Source: Desulfobacula sp. (lineage in GTDB: Bacteria > Desulfobacterota > Desulfobacteria > Desulfobacterales > Desulfobacteraceae). Taken from it: 64,000 nt of DNA. Where the stretch lies: positions 1-64,000 of the forward strand of contig NZ_JAQYWD010000024.1 in NCBI RefSeq assembly GCF_030145145.1, in the 5' to 3' direction. This document shows, piece by piece, positions 26,416-34,172 of this stretch. Under the pieces are notes generated by a model, which worked only from the letters and a program-made list of their open reading frames with translations, was not told where the DNA came from and searched no databases. A program made the position numbers and the translations under genes. The first letter of the stretch is position 1, and each line of letters begins with the position of its first letter.

Positions 26416-28080
26416 CTATGCTGCAATCAGACGATTCAAATTGATAACGCCAATAACAGCGATAAGGTTTTTGAGTTTCTTTTTAATTTCACGGTAGGGG
26501 TCATGGTAATCAAGGCAATCGTCAAGGGCTTCTTTGAGCCATTCAGCAACCTTCCATTCAACAAGCTGAAGCTGATATAATTCATTCACACCAAGGCTAT
26601 CTCGAAATTGATCCGGGATTTTTTTCAGGTCGAACACTTGTCTATAGGTCATATTTGTTATGGATATGAAATATTTATCAGCATTCTTTGAGCCATTGGA
26701 CTTGGCAAGATCCACAAGCCTTCGAATGGCGTCAGTTAATTTAAGCCTGCTTTGTTTTCCTTCAATACGGGCCTGTTGCCAGGAAGCATTTTGCCGATGG
26801 AGTAGTATCCGCTCCATTTTTTCAAATGCTTCGACAAATTTGATTTGCCAGTCCAAAGCCTCATCGCCTGAGAATCGCATTGCGAGAACAATAAAACTTT
26901 TTTTATCAATCAAATAAATCTTCTGTAACCTATTCCAAGAATCCATGTGTGAGGTCTCCTCAAAATTGAGGCGACCTTTTTTCTCGGCAGAAATTAAATT
27001 TTCAATCTTTCGGATTACATTATCATGCCTTTTACCAAATTTTTCGGCGACAATCATAGAATTTGTAATCAGGGTATTACCATTAATTGAAATTAATTTT
27101 GCCAAATCATTCTTGATTTTCGTTTTGACTTTTGGTGTGTGATTAATTCGTTGCACTGGGGTTTTAACTCCTGTCAAAGGCTCTGTAATGGTTTCATCCG
27201 ACAAATATTTAACGGGTAAAAGAGCCGATTTGATTTCCATTGGTTCAGGCCATTCTTCCACATAAAATAGACTGTCACCGTTAACAGGTAACCCAGCCTT
27301 CAATTCACCGCATCCGCTGGCAGAATCGTAATGAGAAGTTGTTCCAGCAATAGCCCGATCAATTGCAATCTGCCCATAGGTTACCCCAGTTGAAAAATGC
27401 TTTTCGTCCCATTTGTCTCGCATTAAACCGGTTTGCCGGAATAATGTATCAATCCGGCTATATTCGCCCTGGTATAAAAAACAAAGGTGACTACCAAGTG
27501 CTTTGTCTGCTAATAAATGACCACCGCAATAATCGGAAGTATTACCATTGGATAATTGTTCAACGGGCGATTTGTTTTGCCATTTAAAAGAATAGAGGGG
27601 TTCTTTAAGATGGAATCCGGTTTGAAACCAATTGTCAGATGCTTCCAGCACATAGGAAGGTGGCATCCCTTGTGGGATTCTACTCACATATTCAGGCGCT
27701 TGGTCGTCGTCAAAGTTAGAAACGAAACCGAAAAGAGATTGCATACCCTTGAAATCGCCCCAGTTTGGTGGGGGCAGATAACCACGCATGACATGAAAAC
27801 CCATATAAAAATCCCCGTGCTGTTCCTGATTTCCATCTATCGTATGATCTATAAGGTATTGAAACTGTATCTTTTTTGAACTGAAATGCCATACCACCAG
27901 TTTTAAATTTATTCCGTTTTCTGGATTCTGACCGTATGAACTTAAGACGATTATTCTATTTGGTTTTTTTAATCCGGTCATTCCTTGGATAGCTTGAAGG
28001 GCTTCAATGATCTTTTTTTTATCAAAAGAAAACTTCAAATTGCGTTTTTTTACGACTGTGGTGTTATCAGAACTATACAT
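26416..28080 (-). CDS. primase-like protein fused to a Rha regulatory domain
   Basis: 554 residues. The N-terminal half shows FGFVSNFDDDQAPEY and PSYVLEASDNWFQTGFHL, similar to the active-site strands of RepB/AEP primases, and then IDTLFRQTGLMRDKWDE, the signature of the helix-bundle domain that follows the primase core in phage polymerase-primases. Residues about 325-425 are a phage Rha domain (LITNSMIVAEKFGKRHDNVI, YLIDKKSFIVLAMRFSG). Rha proteins regulate or interfere with phage development. The fusion of the two is unusual. Start has GAGGATACT upstream. Confidence 0.7.
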   Translation of the reverse strand: MYSSDNTTVVKKRNLKFSFDKKKIIEALQAIQGMTGLKKPNRIIVLSSYGQNPENGINLKLVVWHFSSKKIQFQYLIDHTIDGNQEQHGDFYMGFHVMRGYLPPPNWGDFKGMQSLFGFVSNFDDDQAPEYVSRIPQGMPPSYVLEASDNWFQTGFHLKEPLYSFKWQNKSPVEQLSNGNTSDYCGGHLLADKALGSHLCFLYQGEYSRIDTLFRQTGLMRDKWDEKHFSTGVTYGQIAIDRAIAGTTSHYDSASGCGELKAGLPVNGDSLFYVEEWPEPMEIKSALLPVKYLSDETITEPLTGVKTPVQRINHTPKVKTKIKNDLAKLISINGNTLITNSMIVAEKFGKRHDNVIRKIENLISAEKKGRLNFEETSHMDSWNRLQKIYLIDKKSFIVLAMRFSGDEALDWQIKFVEAFEKMERILLHRQNASWQQARIEGKQSRLKLTDAIRRLVDLAKSNGSKNADKYFISITNMTYRQVFDLKKIPDQFRDSLGVNELYQLQLVEWKVAEWLKEALDDCLDYHDPYREIKKKLKNLIAVIGVINLNRLIAA

Positions 28081-28132
28081 ATTTTGAGTATCCTCTTATG
28101 ACTGCTGGCCGCCCAACATTGCAGGCATTTTT

Positions 28133-28468
28133 TTAGGCCAAATGATTGACAGTGATCTTTTTTCGCAAATATTCCAAAACGCCATCAACGGGATAAATAG
28201 TTTGACGTCCAATTTTGAACCGGCCAGAGATACCGCATTTTAAACAATCCCGGTTGGCTTCTGTCCTTTGATGAAGGATACCACCGGTTGCGAGGCCTAT
28301 TTTTTTTCTGGGGACACCTGCTGGGAAATGTTCTTTCAGAAACGCTTCTAATGATTTTAACGATTCTTCAGCTTTTTGTGGAAGTTGTTTGATCTCGCCT
28401 TTGTTTATATGTTCTTGTTTTTTTTCACTTGCTGAGTCTTCAGCTTCTTGTGAGAGTGGTTTGCTCAT
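28133..28468 (-). CDS. excisionase/AlpA-like helix-turn-helix protein
   Basis: 111 residues. The acidic, Gln-rich N-terminus is probably unstructured. The C-terminal half (KKIGLATGGILHQRTEANRD, FKIGRQTIYPVDGVLEYL) has the helix-turn-helix plus wing typical of MerR-like excisionases. Overlaps the stop of nothing, but its start overlaps the end of the Cro-like gene. In integrative elements such proteins bend DNA at att sites or activate integrase genes. Confidence 0.65.
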   Translation of the reverse strand: MSKPLSQEAEDSASEKKQEHINKGEIKQLPQKAEESLKSLEAFLKEHFPAGVPRKKIGLATGGILHQRTEANRDCLKCGISGRFKIGRQTIYPVDGVLEYLRKKITVNHLA

Positions 28469-28683
28469 ACCATTACTCCCCTTTCGGTGGCAATAGAATC
28501 GGCAAGCTCTTGTAATTTGAGATCAAGATTTTTTGATGGTTCTTTAGAACCGCATAAAATGTTGCACAGGTAAGTGGAAGTGATCCCCACTTTATTTGCA
28601 ACGGCAACCCGGGGAAAATTTTTTAAAATTTTTGCATAAGAAGGAACGGCGTTAAAAGTGTTAAGCTCTGTGATAATAGACAT
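28465..28683 (-). CDS. Cro/CI-like helix-turn-helix regulator
   Basis: 72 residues. The sequence FPRVAVANKVGITSTYLCNILCGSKEPSKNLDLKL is a classic HTH_XRE-type fold. First gene of the leftward cluster. It may control the element together with the excisionase-like gene, which overlaps it by four bases (ATGA). Confidence 0.7.
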   Translation of the reverse strand: MSIITELNTFNAVPSYAKILKNFPRVAVANKVGITSTYLCNILCGSKEPSKNLDLKLQELADSIATERGVMV

Positions 28684-29182
28684 AAAATTTACCTATTTGT
28701 GGCGGGAATTTTAAGTTTGAATAAATTTTATTGGGAAGGGAAAAAGAAAAAAATGAATATTTATCATTTTTTTGGTTGCTTTTTGAGAGATATTTATACT
28801 ACAACTCAAATACCCAACCCATGGGTAGGTTCAAAAAACTGCTGGAGGGCAATATGCGAACCTTATTTTGTGAGATGTCTGTAATTTGTAATCCCGCCTA
28901 AAGGTACAGTTACAGACATCACACACCCGTTTTAAAAACAATCGCTCAATACGAAAACCACTAATTAATAACAGTTATATATTGAATTATCAATTGATAA
29001 ATGTAAATTTTTTTAGCCTGTCGCAAACTGGTCTTTTTTTTACTATTCGTTCATTGCATTCTTTAAATGCAGAACGTGTCCAAGTTCAAGTTCCTTACTT
29101 ATTAACCCTTTAGGAAAAAATAATTCAGGATGACCACCCCTTCAAATCGGTTAATTATGCAGGTTTTATCCCGGGGAAAGTG
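28684..29182. other. regulatory intergenic region with an inverted repeat
   Basis: 500 bases between the regulators and the integrase. A perfect 11-base inverted repeat (GATGTCTGTAA at 28874-28884, TTACAGACATC at 28910-28920) is the only clear structure; it may be an operator. No coding evidence. Confidence 0.5.
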
Positions 29183-30433
29183 TTATGCCTGTTTTGGAAA
29201 AGGGATAATATTTTTTCCTTTATTCTCTGCCACCGCCTTATTGATCGCCCCGGCTGCAAGCTGAAGCTGATCCGGTGCCAAATGGCTGTACCTTTCTGTA
29301 ACTTGGATTGTTGAATGACCAAGGACCTTTTGAACGAGATACAGGCTGATTCCCTGCATAACCATCCATGAGGCGCATGTATGCCTCAGTGTGTGGAAAG
29401 TTACCCTTTCCCGACGATCATCAATCCTTTTGTTGAACAACTCGTTTGCCACCTGTCTAAAAACCTGTGATATCTGTTTAGATGCTTTACCTTCCCGCCC
29501 GGGATAAACAAGATTATGGGCTGCCACTCTATCCTTGGACAACATCATTTCTTTTACCAGCTCCGACATATGCACTGACCGGTCTTTGCCTTTAGAATCG
29601 ATTATATTTAAAATCCCATGTTCAAGATCCACCTGTGACCATGTGAGGTTGAATATTTCGCCCGCCCTCAATCCACAATGCAAACTTATCAATGACTTTT
29701 CGTATAAATCAATGCTTTTCTTCCCCAATTCAAACAGCAGGATATCAGCCTCTTTTTGGGACAAAAAACGGATTCTTGCATTATTATTTTGACTGATTTT
29801 TTTCTTTAATGCCTTGGATATTATTGGCATGTCTGGTGCACAACCCCTTTCTTTTGCCTCTCGCCATATCTGCTTCAATGTTGTGAGGGTATATTCAGCT
29901 GTTCTTATGCTTTTCCCGGACTCAACAATATCATAATAGATGGTTTCAATATTGACTTTGGTTATTTCATTAAAAGGACGATGACCAATGTTTTCTTTAA
30001 TCCAATTCCGATAAAGCGATTCTTCCCGCAAATATGTTTTACTCTTTTTCTGTCTTTGGATCATGGGATAATATTCTTGATAAAAATAATCGTCAATTGT
30101 CAAAGATTCTCTTTCTTTCTTTTGTGCAACCCGTTTTATTTTTGCCTTTTCAGCTTCTTTTAGAACAATTTCTTCTTTTAAAGTAGTTGGCCCGTTGCCG
30201 GTCTTAACGTTATGCTTATACTCATTAATTTTATCCAGAACTTTTCTCTCGGTCCAACCCTCAGAACTCCAGCCAAACCCCATGAATTTTCGTTTCCCCT
30301 GAACTTGATATGATCCGGAAAAATATCTATCCAGTTTAACCCCTTTTTTGCGGGTTTCATGTTTGTAATATCGTACCCCAGGAAAATGCTTTTTATCAAC
30401 TTGAATCCAATTGACTTTTTTATTTGATGACAT
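29183..30433 (-). CDS. int: tyrosine site-specific integrase
   Basis: About 416 residues from the ATG at 30433 (MSSNKKVN); a start four codons earlier is possible. The N-terminal 80 residues are an arm-site DNA-binding domain, followed by a SAM-like core-binding domain (about 115-190) and the catalytic domain with the tetrad Arg in SLHCGLRAGEIF, HTLRHTCAS, His in LGHSTIQ and the nucleophile Tyr in TERYSHL. The gene lies 170 bases from the tRNA-Gln fragment at 30604-30652, the usual place for an integrase using a tRNA gene as its attachment site. It probably catalyses integration and, with the excisionase, excision of the element. Confidence 0.93.
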   Translation of the reverse strand: MSSNKKVNWIQVDKKHFPGVRYYKHETRKKGVKLDRYFSGSYQVQGKRKFMGFGWSSEGWTERKVLDKINEYKHNVKTGNGPTTLKEEIVLKEAEKAKIKRVAQKKERESLTIDDYFYQEYYPMIQRQKKSKTYLREESLYRNWIKENIGHRPFNEITKVNIETIYYDIVESGKSIRTAEYTLTTLKQIWREAKERGCAPDMPIISKALKKKISQNNNARIRFLSQKEADILLFELGKKSIDLYEKSLISLHCGLRAGEIFNLTWSQVDLEHGILNIIDSKGKDRSVHMSELVKEMMLSKDRVAAHNLVYPGREGKASKQISQVFRQVANELFNKRIDDRRERVTFHTLRHTCASWMVMQGISLYLVQKVLGHSTIQVTERYSHLAPDQLQLAAGAINKAVAENKGKNIIPFPKQA

Positions 30434-30603
30434 CCGCCCCTCCACACCTCAAAATATTTTACACATATTTTACACGTTTTTTAGGTTAAATCAAGTGAAA
30501 ACGAATGATGAGAAGTGAATATTATAAACACAAAAATATCTCAAGATTCTTTTATTTAAAGGCAAATATGGATAAAATGTGAAATTATGTGAAGTTTAAA
30601 AAA

Positions 30604-30652
30604 ACGGACTCTGACTCCGTCAATTAAGGTTCGAATCCTTATCACCCAGCCA
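30604..30652 (+). other. attachment site: 3' fragment of tRNA-Gln(CUG)
   Basis: Starts with the anticodon stem-loop (ACGGA, loop CTCTGAC with anticodon CTG, TCCGT), followed by the T arm (AAGG TTCGAAT CCTT) and the acceptor end with CCA. The 5' half of a tRNA is absent upstream, so this is not a gene but the duplicated 3' end left by integration. Confidence 0.85.
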
Positions 30653-31115
30653 CTAAATATCAAGGGTTTTCAGCCGTCCGGTTGAAAGCCTTTTTTGCTT
30701 CTCCGAAAAGTTGTCCATCCCATGATGCCAACCCACAGCAAACAGTCCTATGACCCTATACAAGCTTGATGAATTTTTTCCCAGGCTCTGGCGCATAACA
30801 AACCAGTCCTCATCAATGGTCATTTCTCCGGTATCGATAATTTCTCCCATCATAATGAATGCCGGATCTTTCTTCGATATCCATGTTAAAATTGGAGGCA
30901 AGGTCTTTGTCCAGGGTGACCATGTTGTTTGTATCCTGGTCCATACCAAACTGAGAATCAGCAAAAGAGTCTAGTGCATCCGTCTCGGCTTTAATCTCTC
31001 ATTCCATTCCGCCAGTGACCTGACTCAGTCCTTCTGCCGAGATAACCTGCGAAAGTCTGTTGAAAGATTTAACGGATGATGGTAAAAACAATCGAAATAA
31101 TATATCGGATAATTT
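30653..31115 (-). pseudogene. decayed coding sequence next to the attachment site
   Basis: Minus-strand pieces in two frames look coding: SAEGLSQVTGGME, then after a stop EIKAETDALDSFADS and FGMDQDTNNMVTLDKDLASN, and in another frame FIMMGEIIDTGEMTIDEDW up to a stop near 30653. Two stops or shifts interrupt it. No family recognised. Confidence 0.4.
30664..30696 (+). terminator. tRNA terminator
   Basis: GG(G)TTTTCAGCCG and CGGTTGAAAGCC form a long stem with a two-base loop, followed by six T residues. Twelve bases after the tRNA CCA end; presumably the native terminator of the tRNA-Gln gene. Confidence 0.85.
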
Positions 31116-31215
31116 ACTGTCCACCATTATCCGTATAGGACGACCAGAATAAATAGGTGACGCAGATCATTGAAATTGGAATGTATTTAGTCCGGCCTAT
31201 GATAGGAGAAAAATC

Positions 31216-32151
31216 GTGAAGACTTTGTACTGGTTGCAGGGTGGCGGATGTGGGGGGGATACCTTTTCATTTTTGAGCAGTGAATTCCCCAACTGTATTG
31301 AATTATTCCGGGCCCTAAAGATTGAACTGCTCTGGCACCCTTCCCTTTCCAACATCCCCCCCCATGAACATGATCAACTTCTTGAAAAAATTTTCAGTGG
31401 AGAACAACCCCTGGACATACTCATGATTGAAGGATCGGTTATCTGCGGTCCGGCAGGTACCGGGATGTTCCATACAAAAAATGGACACCCAAAAAACGAA
31501 CTGATTTATTCCCTGGCATCCCAGGCCCAGGTTGTGATTGCCGTTGGGACCTGTGCCTCCTTTGGTGGCTTTGGTGCCGATGATATCATTGAGGCCACAG
31601 GACTTCAGTTCACAAAAAAAGCACGGGGCGGTTTTCTCGGGAAAGAGTTTCTTGCCAAATCCGGTCAACCCGTGATTAATCTGGCGGGCTGTCCCTGCCA
31701 CCACGATGTCATTTCCGGGGCAATAAATTTTGCTGCCAATGACGTGAGTCTGGAACTTGATAAATATCAGCGCCCCCTTGAATGGTACGGTACAACAGTA
31801 CATCAAGGGTGTACTCGAAATGAATACCATGAATACCGCGTGGAAGAATCTGACTTTGGAGAAATGGGATGCCTTTTCTTTCACATGGGATGTGCCGGAC
31901 CATTGGTACCAGGTCCTTGTAATAAACTTCTCTGGAATCAACAGTCTTCAAAACCAAGAGTAGGCGTCCCATGTTTTGGATGTACAGATCCTGAATTCCC
32001 AATGGCCAAGCCTTTTTTCCAAACGCCCAATATCGAAGGTATCCCCCTTTCTCTGCCCATGGGTGTCAACCGTGCCCATTATATGGTTTATAAAGGCATG
32101 GCAGCGGCTGCCGCACCCGAGCATCTCAAAAATCGGAAATCAAAAATTTAA
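31216..32151 (+). CDS. cytoplasmic [NiFe]-hydrogenase small subunit, sensory type
   Basis: 311 residues, start GTG behind GGAGAAAAA. No Tat signal and no membrane tail, so it stays in the cytoplasm. Ligands for three Fe-S clusters can be placed. Proximal: Cys12, Asp15 (normally Cys), Cys113 in GTCASFGG and Cys159 in AGCP. Distal: His196, Cys199, Cys219 and Cys226. Medial: Cys235, Cys253 and Cys256. Soluble small subunits of this form occur in group 2 uptake and sensory hydrogenases (HupU/HoxB-like). The large subunit follows after 21 bases, and a maturation protease, a histidine kinase and a diguanylate cyclase follow in the same operon. Confidence 0.85.
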   Translation: MKTLYWLQGGGCGGDTFSFLSSEFPNCIELFRALKIELLWHPSLSNIPPHEHDQLLEKIFSGEQPLDILMIEGSVICGPAGTGMFHTKNGHPKNELIYSLASQAQVVIAVGTCASFGGFGADDIIEATGLQFTKKARGGFLGKEFLAKSGQPVINLAGCPCHHDVISGAINFAANDVSLELDKYQRPLEWYGTTVHQGCTRNEYHEYRVEESDFGEMGCLFFHMGCAGPLVPGPCNKLLWNQQSSKPRVGVPCFGCTDPEFPMAKPFFQTPNIEGIPLSLPMGVNRAHYMVYKGMAAAAAPEHLKNRKSKI

Positions 32152-32172
32152 AGAGAAAAGGACAATACCAGA

Positions 32173-33729
32173 ATGGCTAGGATATCCAAGGGAATCAACA
32201 TCCCCCTCAATAGAGTAGAGGGAGATCTTGAAATCAGAGTTGAGATTGAAGATGGCATCATCACAGATGCATGGAGTTCGGGAACCATGTTTCGCGGATT
32301 CGAAAAAATGATGCATGGACGAGGCGCCTTGGATGGGTTGGTAGTGACCCCTCGCATCTGTGGTATTTGTAGCCTTACCCATCTCACAGCAGCGGTCGAG
32401 GCATTGGATAAAATTTCAGGCACGATTCCGCCTGATAACGCACGCCGTCTGCGTAACATGGCACTCATGGTCGAAACAATTCAAAGTGATATCCGCCAGG
32501 CAGTGTTGATGTTTATGGTTGATTTTGCCAACAAGGATGCCTACCATAACCATCCCCTTGGACAAGAGGCGTGTCTCCGATACAGCCCCCTTGCTGGAAG
32601 AGCATCCATCGAGGTCATTCGGGAAACAAAACGCTTATTGCAGATAGTCGCCATAATTGGGGGGCAATGGCCCCATACCTCCTTCATGGTCCCAGGGGGA
32701 GTGACCTCAATCCCTGAAATTACCAAAACACTGCAATGCCGAATCATTCTTGAACGATTTCGTTCCTGGTATGAAAGGACCATCCTGGGGTGTTCCCTGG
32801 AAAGATGGCAGGAAATAAGCAGTATCAGCGATCTTGATGCCTGGCTCGATGAAAGCCCATCCCATAGAGAGAGCGAGCTTGGCTTTTTTATCCGCTTTTC
32901 CAGGCAGGCAGGCCTTGATTCCCTTGGCAAGGGCCCCAACCGCTTTCTTTCCTATGGCAATCTTACACTTCCCATTGACACGGCGGTCAAGGGTATCCAT
33001 GGGCGATTAATCGGAGCAGGATTTGCAAACGGCACAACCTTGGCTCCCTTTGATCCTGCCATGATTACAGAAGAGGTCTCCTATTCCTGGTTTGAGCAGG
33101 GAGGAAAACCTGTCCACCCCTTTGATGGCACCACAACACCCTATGCATCCGGTAAGAGCAACCAGTCCTATTCATGGATCAAGGCCCCCCGATACGGAGG
33201 AGAGGTCGCTGAAACAGGCCCCCTGGCCGAGGCGATAATTAACGGCATCCCACTTTTCAAGGACATGATAACAAAGGCAGGGCCCAATGCCTTTACCAGG
33301 GAACTTGCACGTCTGGTGCGTCCGGCATCTTTGTTGGGGTCCATGGCAACATGGATCAACGAACTTCTGGAAAGGCGGGAGGAGAATTTTTATCATTCGG
33401 TAAAACAAATTCCAGATGGTCAGGGTGCAGGCATGATCCAGGCGGCCCGGGGAGCCCTGGGGCATTGGGTCAAAATTCAGGACCAAAAAATTTCTCATTA
33501 TCAGATAATCACCCCAACATCATGGAACGGTTCTCCACGGGATGACGGTGGCATTCGCGGTGCATGGGAAGAGGCATTGATCGGCACACCTGTTAAAGAT
33601 ATTAATAATCCAGTGGAGGCAGGACATGTGATTCGTTCTTTTGATCCCTGCCTGGTATGTGCGGTACACTGTGTTGACAAGAAAAAAAGGAAGAAAAGCA
33701 GATCCATCCCCAGTGGGGTTAACCTGTGA
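32173..33729 (+). CDS. [NiFe]-hydrogenase large subunit, sensory type
   Basis: 518 residues. The Ni-Fe ligands are present: RICGIC at 61-66 (Cys63, Cys66) and DPCLVCAVH at 491-499 (Cys493, Cys496). Other conserved parts are LNRVEGDLEI at the N-terminus and the HPFDGTTTP region. The protein ends with a 19-residue basic tail after His499. Many H2-sensing hydrogenases (HoxC, HupV) lack such a tail and need no protease, but this operon encodes one, so processing seems likely. The residue directly after His499 is Cys. Binds H2 at the Ni-Fe centre and passes electrons to the small subunit. Confidence 0.87.
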   Translation: MARISKGINIPLNRVEGDLEIRVEIEDGIITDAWSSGTMFRGFEKMMHGRGALDGLVVTPRICGICSLTHLTAAVEALDKISGTIPPDNARRLRNMALMVETIQSDIRQAVLMFMVDFANKDAYHNHPLGQEACLRYSPLAGRASIEVIRETKRLLQIVAIIGGQWPHTSFMVPGGVTSIPEITKTLQCRIILERFRSWYERTILGCSLERWQEISSISDLDAWLDESPSHRESELGFFIRFSRQAGLDSLGKGPNRFLSYGNLTLPIDTAVKGIHGRLIGAGFANGTTLAPFDPAMITEEVSYSWFEQGGKPVHPFDGTTTPYASGKSNQSYSWIKAPRYGGEVAETGPLAEAIINGIPLFKDMITKAGPNAFTRELARLVRPASLLGSMATWINELLERREENFYHSVKQIPDGQGAGMIQAARGALGHWVKIQDQKISHYQIITPTSWNGSPRDDGGIRGAWEEALIGTPVKDINNPVEAGHVIRSFDPCLVCAVHCVDKKKRKKSRSIPSGVNL

Positions 33730-34172
33730 CTGCTTCCATCATCTGTATAGGGAACCGCTTTGTCCCTGAAGATGCTGCCGGACTTAAGGTTTTTGACCGA
33801 TTACAAAAAATGCATCATTTTCCTTACGGAGTAACGATCATTGAAGGTGGGTTGGCAGGACTTAACCTCCTTCCCCTGTTGGAACAGGGCGGCAGGGTGG
33901 TCTTTGTGGATGCGGTGGCAGGATTTACCCAACCCGGAGAAATTGTGCTGCTGGATCACCAGGAAATAATGGATACCCCACGCCCAGACCATTTTAACCA
34001 TGGAACCGGTCTGGCCTATTTGCTTACCGTGCTGCCCAGGGTGTGTGATGGAAAATTGCCCGAAGAGATTGTGCTTGTGGGACTTGAGGGAGAACCGACC
34101 CTTCAAATGGTTGAACAAGCTGCCATGATGAGTGTTGCCATTGCAACCCAGGGACCAATGGAGTATCGGTGA
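33726..34172 (+). CDS. hydrogenase maturation protease (HycI/HyaD-type)
   Basis: 148 residues, GTG start overlapping the stop of the large subunit gene. The Ni-binding residues of the family can be matched: Glu15/Asp16 in GNRFVPEDAAG (the usual form is GNxxxxDDGxG), Asp62 in VFVDAVAG and His92 in FNHGTGL. The family removes the C-terminal extension of the large subunit after nickel insertion. Its overlap with the large subunit gene points to that partner. Confidence 0.85.
   Translation: MTASIICIGNRFVPEDAAGLKVFDRLQKMHHFPYGVTIIEGGLAGLNLLPLLEQGGRVVFVDAVAGFTQPGEIVLLDHQEIMDTPRPDHFNHGTGLAYLLTVLPRVCDGKLPEEIVLVGLEGEPTLQMVEQAAMMSVAIATQGPMEYR

Larger units (their letters stand above)
19740..30652. mobile_element. 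phage-like integrative element (left limit uncertain)
   Basis: Contains integrase, regulators, primase, helicase, phage-type small genes and a terminase remnant, and ends at a tRNA-Gln 3' fragment. No structural phage genes (portal, capsid, tail) are present, so it is a satellite-like or degraded element. The left boundary is not visible; because the tRNA reads to the right, the intact tRNA should be left of position 1 if the whole left half belongs to the same insertion. Confidence 0.7.

Noticed and set aside
28699-28884. Plus-strand frame of 61 codons in the regulator-integrase gap
   Set aside because: No start signal, low-complexity Lys-rich part; probably chance in AT-rich DNA.
30604-30652. 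A functional tRNA-Gln gene
   Set aside because: Only the anticodon arm, T arm and acceptor 3' side are present; no D arm or acceptor 5' strand upstream.
31216-33729. Periplasmic uptake hydrogenase
   Set aside because: The small subunit has no twin-arginine signal and no membrane anchor, and no cytochrome b gene follows.
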